Shown here in pieces: positions 23,766-34,348 of a stretch of DNA of 64,000 nt; positions within the stretch are counted from its first letter, which is position 1, and every line of letters starts with the position of its first letter. Origin of the DNA: Branchipolynoe longqiensis (lineage: Eukaryota; Annelida; Polychaeta; Phyllodocida; Polynoidae); the NCBI GenBank assembly GCA_030323885.1, contig CM059193.1, positions 77,713,447 to 77,777,446 of the forward strand, written 5' to 3'. A program made the translations under genes and the position numbers. Below the pieces are notes generated by a model. The model saw only the letters and a list, made by a program, of their open reading frames with translations, ran no database searches and was not told where the DNA came from.

Positions 23766-23769
23766 TGAT

Positions 23770-24095
23770 GTTGGTTGGAGTTTCATGTCCTGGCAACATC
23801 TAAAGTCATATCAGGACGGGTACCGACTTGTGACAGTGCACCCTTATGGTGACTTTATAGTGCTGCCATACATCAGGCTGCCAGCATCATGTCCTGATAT
23901 CCCACTCAGTCACATTATCCTGACACTGAGCCAATGAGTCCTTGCCCTATCTATTATTGATGCCGAGTGCCAAGCTAGGAAGCGACAAATATCAATTCTA
24001 TCAAGTGACTCGACTCTGACTCGACGGGGAACTGAACTCCCGATCTCCCGCATGCAAGGCCCACGCTCTCCCGATTCGGCCGCCACGCCTGTGCA
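23770..24095 (-). mobile_element. SINE family 1 copy next to the TM exon
   Basis: Full-length inverse copy, from 'tttcatgtcctggcaacatc' to the head 'cgattcggccgccacgcc'. It ends about 80 bp from the TM exon donor. Confidence 0.8.
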
Positions 24096-24174
24096 GATGC
24101 AGGCTCTCATCAATGGGCCTGACGAATTCAGTCAGTAGTAGCGGATGCCCAGGATGGCCATTTGGGACACATAC

Positions 24175-24529
24175 CTTGTAGCCTTCCTCATCATGCATGC
24201 GAGAACAGCGACAAAACTGCCGATGATGACGAGACCTGCGCACACCAACCCGACAATGACCACGATGCCCAGACCGTTCAGATTCTCCCCGGGTGCCGGC
24301 GCCTCTCCTGCCTCCACGGAGACCACCGCTGCCCCGCAGCATTCGCTGGCAACGTCATTCTGGCAGCACTTCGCCAGCTCAGCGTCCAGCAGCACCTTCT
24401 TTGCCTTGATGATGTCCTTGGCCATCCTGGAGAGGTCCACCTCGAACGACGCAACGTCGAATGAGGAATGCTTCACTGCGGGTTCCAGATGAGCCTGACT
24501 CGGCAGCGTGGGGGATCGCTTCATGGTGT
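24175..24529 (-). CDS. Exon: juxtamembrane stalk and transmembrane helix
   Basis: A 355-nt exon (117 codons), phase 1 in and 2 out, acceptor CCGATGTAG, donor ACAAG|GTATGT. After a polar stalk and a helix (S-R-M-A-K-D-I-I-K-A-K-K-V-L-L-D-A-E-L-A-K-C-C) come a C-C-Q-N...E-C-C cluster, an acidic A/P-rich stretch, then a clear TM helix G-L-G-I-V-V-I-V-G-L-V-C-A-G-L-V-I-I-G-S followed by F-V-A-V-L-A-C-M-M-R-K-A-T-R. The basic R-K...R stop-transfer fixes N-out/C-in topology. It is markedly more GC-rich than the surrounding intron. Retention of the downstream intron would add a short alternative tail ending at 24132. Confidence 0.85.
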
Positions 24530-24544
24530 CTACATCGGAAAACA

Positions 24545-24705
24545 AATACATATGTACACACATATATGCGTGATGCATAACGCGTCATGCGAGTATAAAG
24601 ATACGAAATGGAATTGTTGTAATTATTGATATTATTGATATTACCGATATTGTTATTCTCCGTAAGACTCCGTCTACGCAGAGTATTTCCCATTTTCATC
24701 ACCCC
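24545..24705. mobile_element. Partial copy of the gtggcgccacc dispersed repeat
   Basis: 'cgtcatgcgagtataaag' and 'attgttattctccgtaagactcc' are the inverse of words in 34085-34265, 59585-59770 and 61735-61925. It begins 16 bp upstream of the TM-exon acceptor. Confidence 0.5.
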
Positions 24706-25242
24706 CAAGACACTGGTGCCATGACCAGGATCCTGTACAAGCTACACACTGTATATTCGTTAAATGTACCCTGTGTATGTATATAATATGTAAGTGTATT
24801 GCCTATATGTATTTAATTGTCAGCATTAAATTACCATTTAATACACTTACAATTCCAGGAGAACGAGTGTAGTAGACCCCTTAGCCACAATATTTCCCAT
24901 TTTCATCACCCCATGACAAAATCAATTTCATATTGAGTAAGGAATCATATAGGGTCATGTGGCAGCTTTTGTGGAAAAAAAAAAGGATTTAATTATCGGA
25001 ATGATGGCAGCTTCAGCTCAAACGTAGTAGTCATGGTTTCATACCTGGATGGCGTTTGTTGGTTTTTGCGCCTGAACCCTTCATACACACATATATGTAC
25101 ATGTGTATATATATATGTGTGCGTATGTGTGCTTTTGACTTAGGTTACCTGCGAAGTAGACATGTTGTATGGAAATTCTAGAATGTATCCCCACCCCCAT
25201 CCCACCCCACCCTCAACCGATCGCCACCCACGATAATTATGC

Positions 25243-25585
25243 TAAAGATGCATAGTGCGATGAAATCATCAGATTAAAAAAAAAAAAATGCTCATCTAGA
25301 GGGGATCCTATATACCCAACTGAGATACAAGTACATTATTAAGCATTTTTTTATGTCCAATAAGGAATACTAAACCAATGCAATAAAACCTGCTACTGCC
25401 GAAGCTTATGGTATCAGAATTTTGACGTGCTTGCCAAAATTGGCATCTTTTCACTTCAGATATCTCCAAAAGTTAGCCATTTAAAATAAAAATTACTTCA
25501 AATAAAAGTAAAGTAGATTATACCGCTAATGAATTTATCTTAGAAAATGGCAAAAACTCAAAACCGTCAGACAATGCATTTTTAA
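25243..25585. mobile_element. MITE of the ttaaagttgcatag family abutting a splice donor
   Basis: Ends TAAAGATGCATAGTGCGATG and 'cagacaatgcatttttaa'. The right end is 6 bases from the exon ending at 25592. Confidence 0.65.
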
Positions 25586-25591
25586 CCTCAC

Positions 25592-25716
25592 CTGCTGAAG
25601 CATCTGCCAATACACCACATGTGGCTGAGATGGTGAACCTGAGTAGGTTCAGCAGTTGACTTCTCTGCACAGTTGTCTTGCCCGAGTACTGCACATTGGT
25701 TCTTATATAGAGGTTT
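25592..25716 (-). CDS. Exon: beta-rich membrane-proximal segment
   Basis: A 125-nt exon, phase 2 in and 1 out, acceptor CTTTTCAG, donor GCAG|GTGAGG. It encodes R-N-L-Y-I-R-T-N-V-Q-Y-S-G-K-T-T-V-Q, then L-L-R-F-T-I-S-A-T-C-G-V-L-A-D-A-S-A. Alternating hydrophobic residues suggest two strands flanking a helix, again compatible with a SEA-like fold. The MITE at 25243-25585 ends only 7 bases inside the intron, next to the splice donor, so the donor context is partly transposon-derived. Confidence 0.62.
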
Positions 25717-25769
25717 CTGAAAAGATAAATTACACACAGCGCCATAACAACCAATGAAGATTTGTTTCT

Positions 25770-26150
25770 TTGTTGTTGTTTTATGTCATAGCAACATCTA
25801 AAGTCATATCAGGATGGGTACCAACTTGTGACAGTACATGGTGATTTTATAGTGCAGCCCCACTGGCAGAACAGGTCGCTGCCACAATGACCCGATATCC
25901 CACAGTCACATTAACCTGATAAGCTAATAACCATGTCTTGTCCTATACTATTAATGGCGAGCATCAGGCTAGGTAGCAACACGTATCATTGCTATAAATA
26001 TAAGTCATTGGTTTGACTCAGCTGGGATTCAAACTCCAGACCTTCCGCATGGGAAGCATGCGCTCTACCGATTCGGTGTGCATTGTCGCAAGTCGGTACC
26101 TGTCCTGATATGACCCTATATGTTGCTAGGATGGAAAACTCCAGCAACAA
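25770..26150 (-). mobile_element. SINE family 1 copy plus opposed tail fragment
   Basis: 25770-26085 is an inverse copy (tail 'ttatgtcatagcaacatc', head 'ctctaccgattcggtg'). 26086-26150 is a plus-oriented tail fragment ('aagtcggtacctgtcctga'). Confidence 0.7.
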
Positions 26151-26269
26151 AAGACAACATCCCTCGCTGGCAACCGGTGTAGGTACCGTCTATATATATT
26201 TATATTTCACGATGGTGGCGCCACCTGCGAGTGGTAATGAATCCATGCAATACAGGGAGATCAATATAG

Positions 26270-26760
26270 GGTATTCACGTGACGTCACGAACCGGATGCG
26301 CGGCCATTGTGGCGATATCAACTAGTAAACATCCCATAGAGTTTCCCTGCATGCGCAGTGGAAAACGTCTATTTCATTCAAAATTAATAGAAATCCGGAA
26401 CCCTAACCTTATAAATTTAATATAATCAATTCGTTGAATATATTTTCTATATGTGTACCAAGCGATTTGTTTTTAGGTGGTGTGGTTTTAGAGATATTTC
26501 ACTTTTTCTGTGTGAAGATTGCTGACGACCATTGATAATGCCTTGACTGGCTTGAGTTCGCCGGTACGTGCAGTGCAAAGCATTAGTTTGATTCAAAATT
26601 AATAGAAATCCAGAACCATAACCTTATCAATTTAATATAATCTTATTGGTAAACATGTTTTCTATATGTGTACCAAACGATTTGTTTCTAGGTGGATTAG
26701 TTTGATAGATATTTCACTTTTTCTGTATGAAGATTGCTCATGGCCATTGAGTTTGCAGTG
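26270..26760. repeat. Direct duplication, two ~180-bp units
   Basis: 26375-26550 and 26585-26755 share 'aaaattaatagaaatcc', 'tttctatatgtgtaccaa' and 'agatatttcactttttctgt'. No coding. Confidence 0.75.
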
Positions 26761-26950
26761 TGACAGTGTGTTATTAGTGGGTGTAATCGATTAATCGACT
26801 CTGGTCACCCGGGCCACTTTTTGGCGCATGCGCACATCCTTCAGATCGACTCGGGTCGAATAATCGAATACGCTTCTCCACGCTCGGGGTGACAAAAATG
26901 GTGGCCCTTTTATTTGTTTTTTAATAGCCGATATAATTACAGCAAAATTT

Positions 26951-27511
26951 AGCCCTGTTTACACGGGCAAGTTAAGTCGCTTCATATAAATCGCCTTGCC
27001 TAGTTCGCCTCACATTCGCCATGTAAACGCGACTCTGAGGCGGATTAGGGCTGATTCGCTTCATATGATTCACTTTATGTAAACCACCTTGCCAGGTGGT
27101 TTATATGAAGCGATTCCGCTGGTTCCCGGGCGGCGATAGTGTAAAATAGCAGTGCTCGCCGGCTACATACGCAGCTGTAACTATCGCTGGTGCCCGGCAG
27201 TGTTAGGGACCGATTAGGCCGAAATCTATTGAATGCTATCATATTTAACAGAATTACATACTCAAATAATGAAATTTAATTAAATTAACCCTAAATTAAA
27301 AGCGATATTAACATAACAGCTGCATCGGCGTCGAATCGCCGAGTGTAAACTAAACAAATAGCATTGCTCGCCGGCTACAGGCAGAACTAAGGCTGCTGGT
27401 TCCCGGCGCCGAAACACTTTCAAACTCGCTTCGTGTAAACGTGCCACTACATCGCTTCATATAAATCGATTTGCCTAATTCGCTTCACAATTGCCCGTGT
27501 AAACACGGCTA
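26951..27511. mobile_element. TA-flanked MITE, agccctgtttacacgg family
   Basis: Ends AGCCCTGTTTACACGGGCAA and 'ttgcccgtgtaaacacggct' are near-perfect inverted repeats next to TA on both sides. The inside has repeated 'cgcttcatat' and 'ttcgcc' words in both orientations. Confidence 0.82.
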
Positions 27512-27539
27512 TAATGATTTAAATATTTTTATGATGGCA

Positions 27540-27850
27540 TAGTTTAGTGATATTTCCGACTTCTGACAGCGCCCACTCATGGCGACTTTTATAGTGCTGC
27601 CCCACTGAGAAATCAGGCCACCGACACCATGACCTGATATCCCACTCAGTCACATTATCTTGACACTGAGCGAGCCAGTCCTTATTCTATCCTAGTAATG
27701 CTGAGCGCCAGGCTAGGAAGGGACAAGTATAAATTTGTAAGTCATTGGTTTGATTCAACCAGGGTTCGAACCCACAAACTCATGGGTGCGGATCCCCCGA
27801 TCTCCCAAACCAGGGGAGGGACGCTCAACTCATTCGGCCACCCAGTCCGG
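27540..27850 (-). mobile_element. SINE family 1 copy, left flank of the minisatellite
   Basis: Inverse copy with its tRNA-like head at the right ('cattcggccacccagtccgg'), directly followed by the 39-bp array. The tail side is truncated. Confidence 0.75.
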
Positions 27851-27854
27851 TCAT

Positions 27855-28300
27855 GCGCTGATGGTGCTGCAGCGTTTAACAACGTATTAGTAGTATACGC
27901 TGATGGAGCTGCGGCTTCTACACTAAGTATTAGTATACACTGATAGTACTGCAGCGTTTAACAACATATTAGTATACACTGATAGTGCTGCCGCGTTTAA
28001 CAACATATTAGTAGCATATATTGATAGAGCTACGGCTTCTGCACCAAGTATGAGTATAGGTCCTACATTGGTAGTGCTGTGGCGTTTAACAACATATTAG
28101 TGTACGTTGATATAGTGCTGCCATGTTTAACAACATATTAGTATACGCTGATAGTGCTGTGGCGTTTAACAACATATTAGTGTACGTTGATAGTGCTGCC
28201 ACGTTTAACAACATATTACTTATTAGTATACGCTGATAGTGATGTGGCGTTTAACAACATATTCGTGTACGTTGATCGTGCTGCCGTGTTTAACAACACC
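27855..28300. repeat. ~39-bp minisatellite, left block
   Basis: Eleven or so units of 'gctgatagtgctgtggcg' + 'tttaacaacatattagta', period about 39 (some 55). It continues after the SINE/Ngaro insertion at 32390. Confidence 0.85.
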
Positions 28301-28439
28301 AGACGGGATGGCCGAATTAGTTAGAGCGTCCGTCTCCCGTGTTTGGTAGATCGTGGGTCTTGGGTTCGAACCCTGGTCCGGTCTAACCAATGACTTTAAA
28401 AATTGATATTTGGCACTTCCTTGCCAGGTGCTCAGCATT

Positions 28440-28559
28440 GTGCGTAATGCTTTGGCATTGCAGGTAATCAGGATCGCGAATACAGACCATGGCGTGCCAG
28501 TACTAAGGATGTCTATTGTGTCGCCGACTAGCGGAATTCTTTGGAACTATGTAACAAAC
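28440..28559 (+). repeat. Ngaro A1 repeat
   Basis: Matches 32075-32194 with few differences (gcaggt/gtgggt, ccatgg/ccaagg, agcgg/agtgg, ttgg/ttag). Confidence 0.9.
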
Positions 28560-28679
28560 TCAAACACCGACTAGCGAGTCTTTTCTAAACCTGGTCGCCG
28601 ATCGGGTAAACAGGACTTGATGACGTATTGCGCAGTACACTTGTACTGCCGATGCGCCCTTTTTCGGGTAGACTTTTGC

Positions 28680-28687
28680 TATATAAG
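28680..28687 (+). promoter_or_regulatory. TATA box in Ngaro leader
   Basis: TATATAAG just upstream of the leader 'cacttgctatctggaccgc', matched at the same relative place by 11092-11099. Confidence 0.5.
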
Positions 28688-29399
28688 GCGGCGCAGCGAC
28701 GGGGTTTGGTCACTTGCTATCTGGACCGCACTCTGTCCACACCTCTCTCTATCACCTCTCTGCCGGCCCGGCTCCTCCTTCATATGTCTGAAAAGAGTTC
28801 CAGGAGGGGGGGGGGGGCCCGCCGGCATTTTCACTTTCTACTCTTACTCTGCCCGTGTCTATGGCTCGCTGGACGGTCACCATAGAGCAAATAGGCACGG
28901 TCCTTTGACTCAACTCTCCTCATTTCTCTTTCCTAGACTCTGCCCATTTCGATTTCTCCCAGGGACACTTCTTCCCTTGACCAGGGTTGTTGTGTTCTTG
29001 GGTGGGGCCCTTCACCTATTATGATTTCTCTGTCTGGTTCTTGTTGCTGGAACGACCGCTGCTCCCACCTTTGCCCGCCTTCCTCAAACCCCTGCTGCTG
29101 ACCGGATTCAAGTGCTACACTACACTACATACACCTAGAGCTCAACTACACGCTGGAACGAAGAGATTCGCCGCCCCGACACCCCGCTGTCACTACGTCG
29201 TGAAAGATGTCCCCAGCTTTCACAACACTCCCTCTACGAAGTTAAGTCTTCAACCACAGATTGGGCCGATTTATCGGAGCCTCTCTACCCAATGTTGCAG
29301 TTCTGCAACCAGTAACCGTCGTAAGGTTACAAACACCCCAATTGATTGGGGTTTGGTCATTACGACCGGAGGAGCCAGGAGACAATAACCAGCCTTTAA

Positions 29400-30920
29400 T
29401 TGGTTCACACAGCGGAGCCGGGAGACGGCGGCCAGGGCACGGCTCGCCGGGACAACACTAAAATTCTCTGGCGATCGACGAAGCAAGGAGCCTGCAACAC
29501 ACACGCCGGTTCGCCGGTACGACGTTGGATTCTCCGGGGATTGACGGAGCAAGGAGCCGGTGACACGCGCGCCAGTCCGCCAGTCTGCCAGGACAACACT
29601 AAATTCTCCGGCGATCGACGAAGCAAGGAGACGGCAACACGCGCACCGGGTCGACGGCACGACGTTGGATTCTCCGACGATTGACGAAGCAAGGAGCCAG
29701 CGACATGCGCACCAGTCCATCTGGACAACACTAAAATTCTCCGGCGATCGAAGAAGGAAGGAGCCGACAACACGCGCGCCGAGTCGCCGGCACGACATTA
29801 AAATTTTCTGGCGATCGACAAACTAAGGAGCCGGCGACACGCTCGCCAGTCCGCCGGGACAACACTAAATTCTCCTGCGATCGACGAAGCAAGGAGCCCG
29901 CAATACGCGCGCCGGGTCGTCGGCGACAACACGCGCGCCGGGTCGACGCCACGACATTGGATTCTCCGACGATTGACGAAGCAAGGAGCCGGCGATACGC
30001 GCTCCAGTCGACCGGGAGAACACTAAATTCTCTGGCGATCGACGAAGCAAGGAGCCGGCAACACGCGCGCCGCTTCACCAGCACGACGTTAAATTCTCTG
30101 GCGTTTGACCCGGCGATCGACGAAGCAAGGAGCCGGCGACACGCGCACCAGGAGACGTTATCAAGCCTTAAGCATGGGGATCACTGTAGCAGATGCCGTC
30201 GACCAGGAAAACACTAATTACTCCGACGATTGACGAAGCCGGGAGCAGGCAACACGCTCGCCGGCACAACGTTAAATTTCTCCGGTGATCGACGAAGCAA
30301 GGAGCCGGCGATATGCGCGACAGCCCGCCGGGACAATACTAAATTCTCCGGCGATCGACATAGTAGGGAGCCGGCAACCCACGCGCCGGTTCGCCGGCAC
30401 AACGTTAAAATTCTCCGGCAATCGACGAAGCAAGGAGCCGGCGACAAGCGCGCCAGGAGACCTTATCAAGCCTTAAGCATGGGAATCACTGTAGCACGAG
30501 CAAGGAGCCGATAACACGGGAGCCAGGTCCCTGGTGTAATATTAAATTTTCCGGCGATCGACAAAGCAAGGAGCCGCAACATGCGCGCCGGCACGACGTT
30601 AGATTCTCTGATGATTGATGAAGGAAGGACCCGCAACACGCTCGCCGGTTCGCCAGCACAACGTTAGATTCTCTGACTATTCCCGCCAGGACAACACAAA
30701 ATTAACACTAAATTCACTGCAGCCGGCCCGACCGGAGGAGACAGGATATGTTATCCAGCTTTAAGTTTGGGATTCACTACTGCCGGCTCGACCGGAGGAG
30801 CTAGGAGACGTTATCAAGCCTTAAGTTTGGGATTCACTGCAGCTGGCCCGACCGGAGGAGCAGGGAGACGTTATCCAGCCTTAAGATTGACGAAGCAAGG
30901 AACCGGCGACACGCGCACCA
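29400..30920. repeat. GC-rich satellite inside Ngaro, ~67-bp monomer / ~135-bp dimer
   Basis: Alternating monomers 'ctaaattctccggcgatcga' + 'cgaagcaaggagccggcaac' and 'cgttggattctccgacgatt' + 'gacgaagcaaggagc'. About 20 monomers, with short breaks at 30150, 30460 and 30720-30890 where a different ~70-bp repeat ('ggcccgaccggaggag', 'gacgttatcaagccttaag') occurs. Long open frames on both strands here come from periodicity. Confidence 0.85.
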
Positions 30921-30929
30921 ATGCCCACT

Positions 30930-31230
30930 TGAAGCTTGGGATACATATCGCAACTCGGCAACTCCTCACCCTGAAGGCCCTGCCTTTCTGGACCCACAAG
31001 GGACGCCCATTATGCAGAGGAGGGCTACCAAAGTACTACATATGCTCTGTCCGCCCTGGGCCACAGGGCGCCTGGTGCCATGACACTTCACAGCTTTCGG
31101 AGAGGTGGCGCCCAGGCATGCGCCCATCTTGGAGTCCCCCTCCAGGATATCAGGCCTCGGACACTGGGAGTCATCTGCAGTGCATGCCTACGTTACCTGC
31201 AAGCTGGCGGTCTCGGGTCTGAGATCGCTA
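30930..31230 (+). pseudogene. Ngaro tyrosine recombinase fragment 1
   Basis: The frame from 31080 has M-T-L-H-S-F-R-R-G-G-A-Q-A-C-A-H-L-G-V-P-L-Q-D-I, the H-x-x-R box of tyrosine recombinases. It is truncated, with no upstream catalytic Arg region in frame. Confidence 0.72.
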
Positions 31231-31234
31231 TCGA

Positions 31235-31470
31235 AACTCTTGGTTATAGTGGCCCTCAAACATCTTGCACCTCCTAGTCCCCATATGTATACGATGCATA
31301 TAAACACTGACAATATCGCATCACAGTAGGCATCACAGTAGGCACTCATATCTGGTACTAGTAAGGACCCAGTTATTTGTACTTGTGCTCAGGAGATATG
31401 CTTGCATGCGGCACATAACAGCACTGAGGTGGTGATAAGGCATAACCGGGAGTTAATATCCCGCTCGCTG
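31235..31470 (+). pseudogene. Ngaro RNase H fragment
   Basis: Frame: A-L-K-H-L...M-H-I-N-T-D-N-I-A-S-Q, stops, then I-S-G-T-S-K-D-P-V-I-C-T-C-A-Q-E-I. This aligns by eye with I-N-T-D-N-A-T-S-Q...G-S-G-R-D-P-S-I-C-A-C-A in the second Ngaro element. Two in-frame stops. Confidence 0.65.
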
Positions 31471-31549
31471 ATGCTCTTAGTAGGATGCTCGGAGCATGAT
31501 AGACGAGCACGGGATACAACCAGTGTATCTCAGCCATGACGACGTTATC

Positions 31550-31875
31550 TCATCATGCATGTAATCAGTGTCAAAAATTAATACTTGCCTTCTTTGACAC
31601 TGGTTACACCAAAGACCATCATCAGAGGCTAATCAAATTCGTCAAGGAAGGGCTGACCTGCAATACATGGACATTCATGTCCCTGCCATACCTGATTCAA
31701 GGTACTGTCCCGTGCACACCAAGGAGGGCTACCAAGGTTCTACATATGCTCTCTCTGCCCTGGGCCATAGAGCGCCTGGAGCCATGACACCTCACAGCCT
31801 TCGCAGAGGCGGCGCACAGGCCTGTGCCCGCCTTGGAGCCTTCCTCCAGGAGATCAGAGACCTCGGACATTAGGA
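31550..31875 (+). pseudogene. Ngaro tyrosine recombinase fragment 2
   Basis: From 31667: V-P-A-I-P-D-S-R-Y-C-P-V-H...A-M-T-P-H-S-L-R-R-G-G-A-Q-A-C-A-R-L-G, ending at a TAG. It is a second copy of the same domain after the RNase H piece, so the body is rearranged (YR-RH-YR). Confidence 0.7.
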
Positions 31876-31980
31876 GTCATACGCGCTGCATGCCTATGTC
31901 CCCCGCAAACCTACAGTCTCGGCTCCGAGATGCTATCAATATATTTTTTGGCCATAGCATCTCTAGCCTCATTTCTTAAG

Positions 31981-32287
31981 CATTTGTGAGCTGACATTTG
32001 TATAACCTGACATTTAACTTTCCTTAATTAAAAATGCCATACCTATATTTGCTGTGTTCGCGTTTTTCCTGATTGTGCGTAATGCTTTGGCATTGTGGGT
32101 AATCAGGATCGCGAATACAGACCAAGGCGTGCCAGTACTAAGGATGTCTATTGTGTCGCCGACTAGTGGAATTCTTTAGAACTATGTAACAAACATTTGT
32201 GAGCTGACATTTGTATAACCTAACGTTTAACTTTCCTTAATTAAAAATGCCATAACTATATTTGCTGTGTTCGCGTTTTTCCTGATT
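31981..32287 (+). repeat. Ngaro B1-A2-B2 repeat block
   Basis: B1 31981-32074, A2 32075-32194, B2 32194-32287; B1 and B2 differ at about three places. Confidence 0.9.
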
Positions 32288-32389
32288 ATTAGGATCGGGC
32301 ATGGAGCAGTGGAATGAGGAAGACCAATCATCCATGATTGAAATTTTCCCTGCTTAAACAATTATGTACGAACAAAAAATGAATAAAAG

Positions 32390-32717
32390 TTAGTACACGC
32401 TGATAGTGCTGTGGCATTTAACAACATCTTAGTGTACACTGATAGTACTGCGTCGTGTATCAATGTATTACTATACCCTGATCGTGCTGTGGCGTTTAAT
32501 AACGTATTAGTATACCCTAATAGTGCTGCAGTGGTAAACAACATATTAGTATAAGCTGATAGTTCTGCGATGTTTAACAACATATTAGGATACGCTGATA
32601 GTGTTGCTGCGTTTAACAACATATTAGTACATGCTGATAGTGCTGCCTCGTTTAACAACATATTAGTATACACCAATAGTGCTGTGGCGTTTAACAACAT
32701 ATTAGTATACAATGATA
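32390..32717. repeat. ~39-bp minisatellite, right block
   Basis: Eight or nine units of the same 'tatacgctgatagtgctg' / 'gtttaacaacatattag' repeat; 39 is a multiple of 3, so a long minus frame with a 13-residue repeat results. Confidence 0.85.
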
Positions 32718-33055
32718 GTGCTGCGCGGTGGTTTAAAAGGTAGAGCACGGGCATCGCGTGCGGAAGGTCAGGAGTTCAGTTCTCTGTCAAGTCAAACCAA
32801 TGACTTTAAAATTGATACTTGTCACTTTCCTAGCATGGTGTTCGGCATTAATAGGATAGGGCAAGGACTAGTTAGCTCAGTGTCAGGATACTATGACTGA
32901 GTGGGATATCGGGTCATGGTGCCGACGGCCTGATTTCCCAGTGGGGAAGCACTACAAATTTGCCATGAGTGTGCACTCTCACAAGTCGGTACCCATCCTG
33001 ATATGACCTTCGATGTTGCTAGGACGTAAAACAACAACCAATAACAACAACTCCT
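32718..33055 (+). mobile_element. SINE family 1 copy, right flank of the minisatellite
   Basis: Best-preserved copy: A-box-like 'aaaaggtagagcacgggc', B-box-like 'caggagttcagttctctg', body 'aggactagttagctcagtg', and tail 'gctaggacgtaaaacaac' plus (aacaa)n. Orientation is opposite to 27540-27850. Confidence 0.8.
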
Positions 33056-33235
33056 AATGCCGCACCTTACTACATACTGCCTCACCCTACTGCCTACTTC
33101 CCCACCATGCTGCATTCTGCCCCACCTGACTGCATTCTGTCCACCCTACTGCATGCTGCCCCACCGTACTGCATACTGCCCCACCTTAATGCATACTGAC
33201 CCAACCTACTGCATACTGCCTCACCCTACTACAAA
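33050..33235. repeat. ~20-bp minisatellite (ctactgcatactgccccacc)
   Basis: About nine units of 'ctactgcatactgccccacc'. Intronic. Confidence 0.8.
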
Positions 33236-33249
33236 TGAAAATGAATATG

Positions 33250-33535
33250 CAGCAATTATAACATCTTTTCTAGAGTAGTGCTTTGAACTTAAAGGTAGTG
33301 TTTTGAACTTAAGGATAGTGTTTTGAGCATGGCCACAGTAGTGTTTTGAACCTACCTTCAACTAGGTTGAAAACACTACTGAGGTGTTTTTGTCGGGTAG
33401 TGTTTTGAACTTACTACACCGGTGCATCTACGGCACTAGACAGTCGTACCAGGAGAAGCAGAAGGAGATACCTATTCCACACAGTAGACCCCATGCTGCA
33501 ACCTGAGCTGCTGCACACAACGTTAGTGCTTTTAG
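33250..33535. repeat. Short agtgttttgaacttaa repeat
   Basis: 'gtagtgttttgaactt' recurs directly at about 33275, 33296, 33318 and 33397, with an inverted 'ggttgaaaacactact' at about 33365; possibly a MITE end cluster. Confidence 0.5.
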
Positions 33536-33539
33536 GATT

Positions 33540-33830
33540 GGTTGTTTGGTTGTTGGAGTTTTACATCTTGGCTAAATCTAAGGTCATATCAGGACTGGTA
33601 CCGACTTGTGACAGTATGCACTCATGGCGATTTTATAGTGCTGCCTCACTGGGAAATCACTGAGCTAACCAGTCCTTGCACTATCCTATTAATACCGAGC
33701 ACCGGGATAGGAAGCGACAAGTACATGTATCAATTCTATAAGTCAATGGTTTGACTCGACCAGGAACCAAACTCCCGACCTTCCACACAACAACCCCACG
33801 CTCTACCGATTCGGCCAGAGCGCCCGGTCA
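33540..33830 (-). mobile_element. SINE family 1 copy
   Basis: Inverse copy, 'gttggagttttacatcttgg' to 'ctctaccgattcggccag'; a middle piece is deleted at about 33655. Confidence 0.75.
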
Positions 33831-34084
33831 GTGCTTTTAGGAAGGTTAGAGGGCAGGTTTGTGGTGGAAACTGTTTATTGATTAGTTCCATTCTCTGGTG
33901 CACATGTGATGTCCGAATGAACTAAGCATATATATTTCATCAAATGTCAGGCAGTGAGCGTATATATGTTGCTCCAATCCCCTATTTAGGTAGGTCGTGG
34001 GATTCAAACAATAGGTATATACCGGATATTACAACATATGTACCTATGTATGGAAATCATATAAGTATATATATAAATCCTCCG

Positions 34085-34265
34085 GCGCGACTGACACTTG
34101 TAGACACCCGATCGAGGGGAGGTGGGCACAGGTGGCGCCACCAGTCAAGTGTGGAGTCTTCTGGAGAATAACAATGGTAATCAAGTAATATAATAATATA
34201 ATGGAAACAATTCCCATCGTATTTTTATACTCGCATAATACGTTACACATCACATATATCCGGTA
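34085..34265. mobile_element. gtggcgccacc dispersed repeat, copy
   Basis: Shares 'gtggcgccaccagtcaagtg', 'tggagtcttctggagaataac' and 'tactcgcataatacg' with 59585-59770 and 61735-61925. Ends 80 bp from the exon at 34349. Confidence 0.6.
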
Positions 34266-34348
34266 TATACACACACTGGTGACGCTTATATTCTTGTACT
34301 AGGCCTCCAATGCGATTCAGCTGTTACATGCTGCCCCATTATACTTAC

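Larger units (their letters stand above)
28440..32287 (+). mobile_element. Ngaro-type element with A1-B1-A2-B2 split repeats, decayed
   Basis: A1 28440-28559 ('gtgcgtaatgctttggcatt' ... 'aactatgtaacaaac') recurs as A2 32075-32194. B1 31981-32074 ('catttgtgagctgacatttg' ... 'tttttcctgatt') recurs as B2 32194-32287. The order A1-body-B1-A2-B2 is the hallmark of Ngaro retrotransposons, which use a tyrosine recombinase and a circular intermediate. The body holds a TATA leader, a GC-rich satellite (29400-30900) and scrambled RNase H and recombinase scraps. It inserted in a SINE with only 'att' shared at the junction. Full coding genes are missing, so it is non-autonomous. Confidence 0.88.
28301..32389 (+). 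mobile_element. SINE family 3 copy containing the Ngaro element
   Basis: The tRNA-like head (28303-28385: 'gatggccgaattagttagag', B box 'gggttcgaaccc') and body run to 28439 '...ctcagcatt'. The rest ('attaggatcgggcatggagc', 'cctgcttaaacaa') resumes at 32288. A complete relative without insertion is at about 43865-44090. The head resembles a tRNA with a long variable arm but is not a functional tRNA gene. Confidence 0.75.

Noticed and set aside
28303..28385. Possible tRNA gene
   Set aside because: Has A and B boxes, but it continues into a SINE body also seen at 43865-44095, so it is a SINE head.
29271..30514. Many Arg/Ala-rich frames on both strands
   Set aside because: All derive from the GC-rich satellite; both strands are open at once.
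32362..32754. 130-codon minus frame with a 13-residue repeat
   Set aside because: Artefact of the 39-bp minisatellite.
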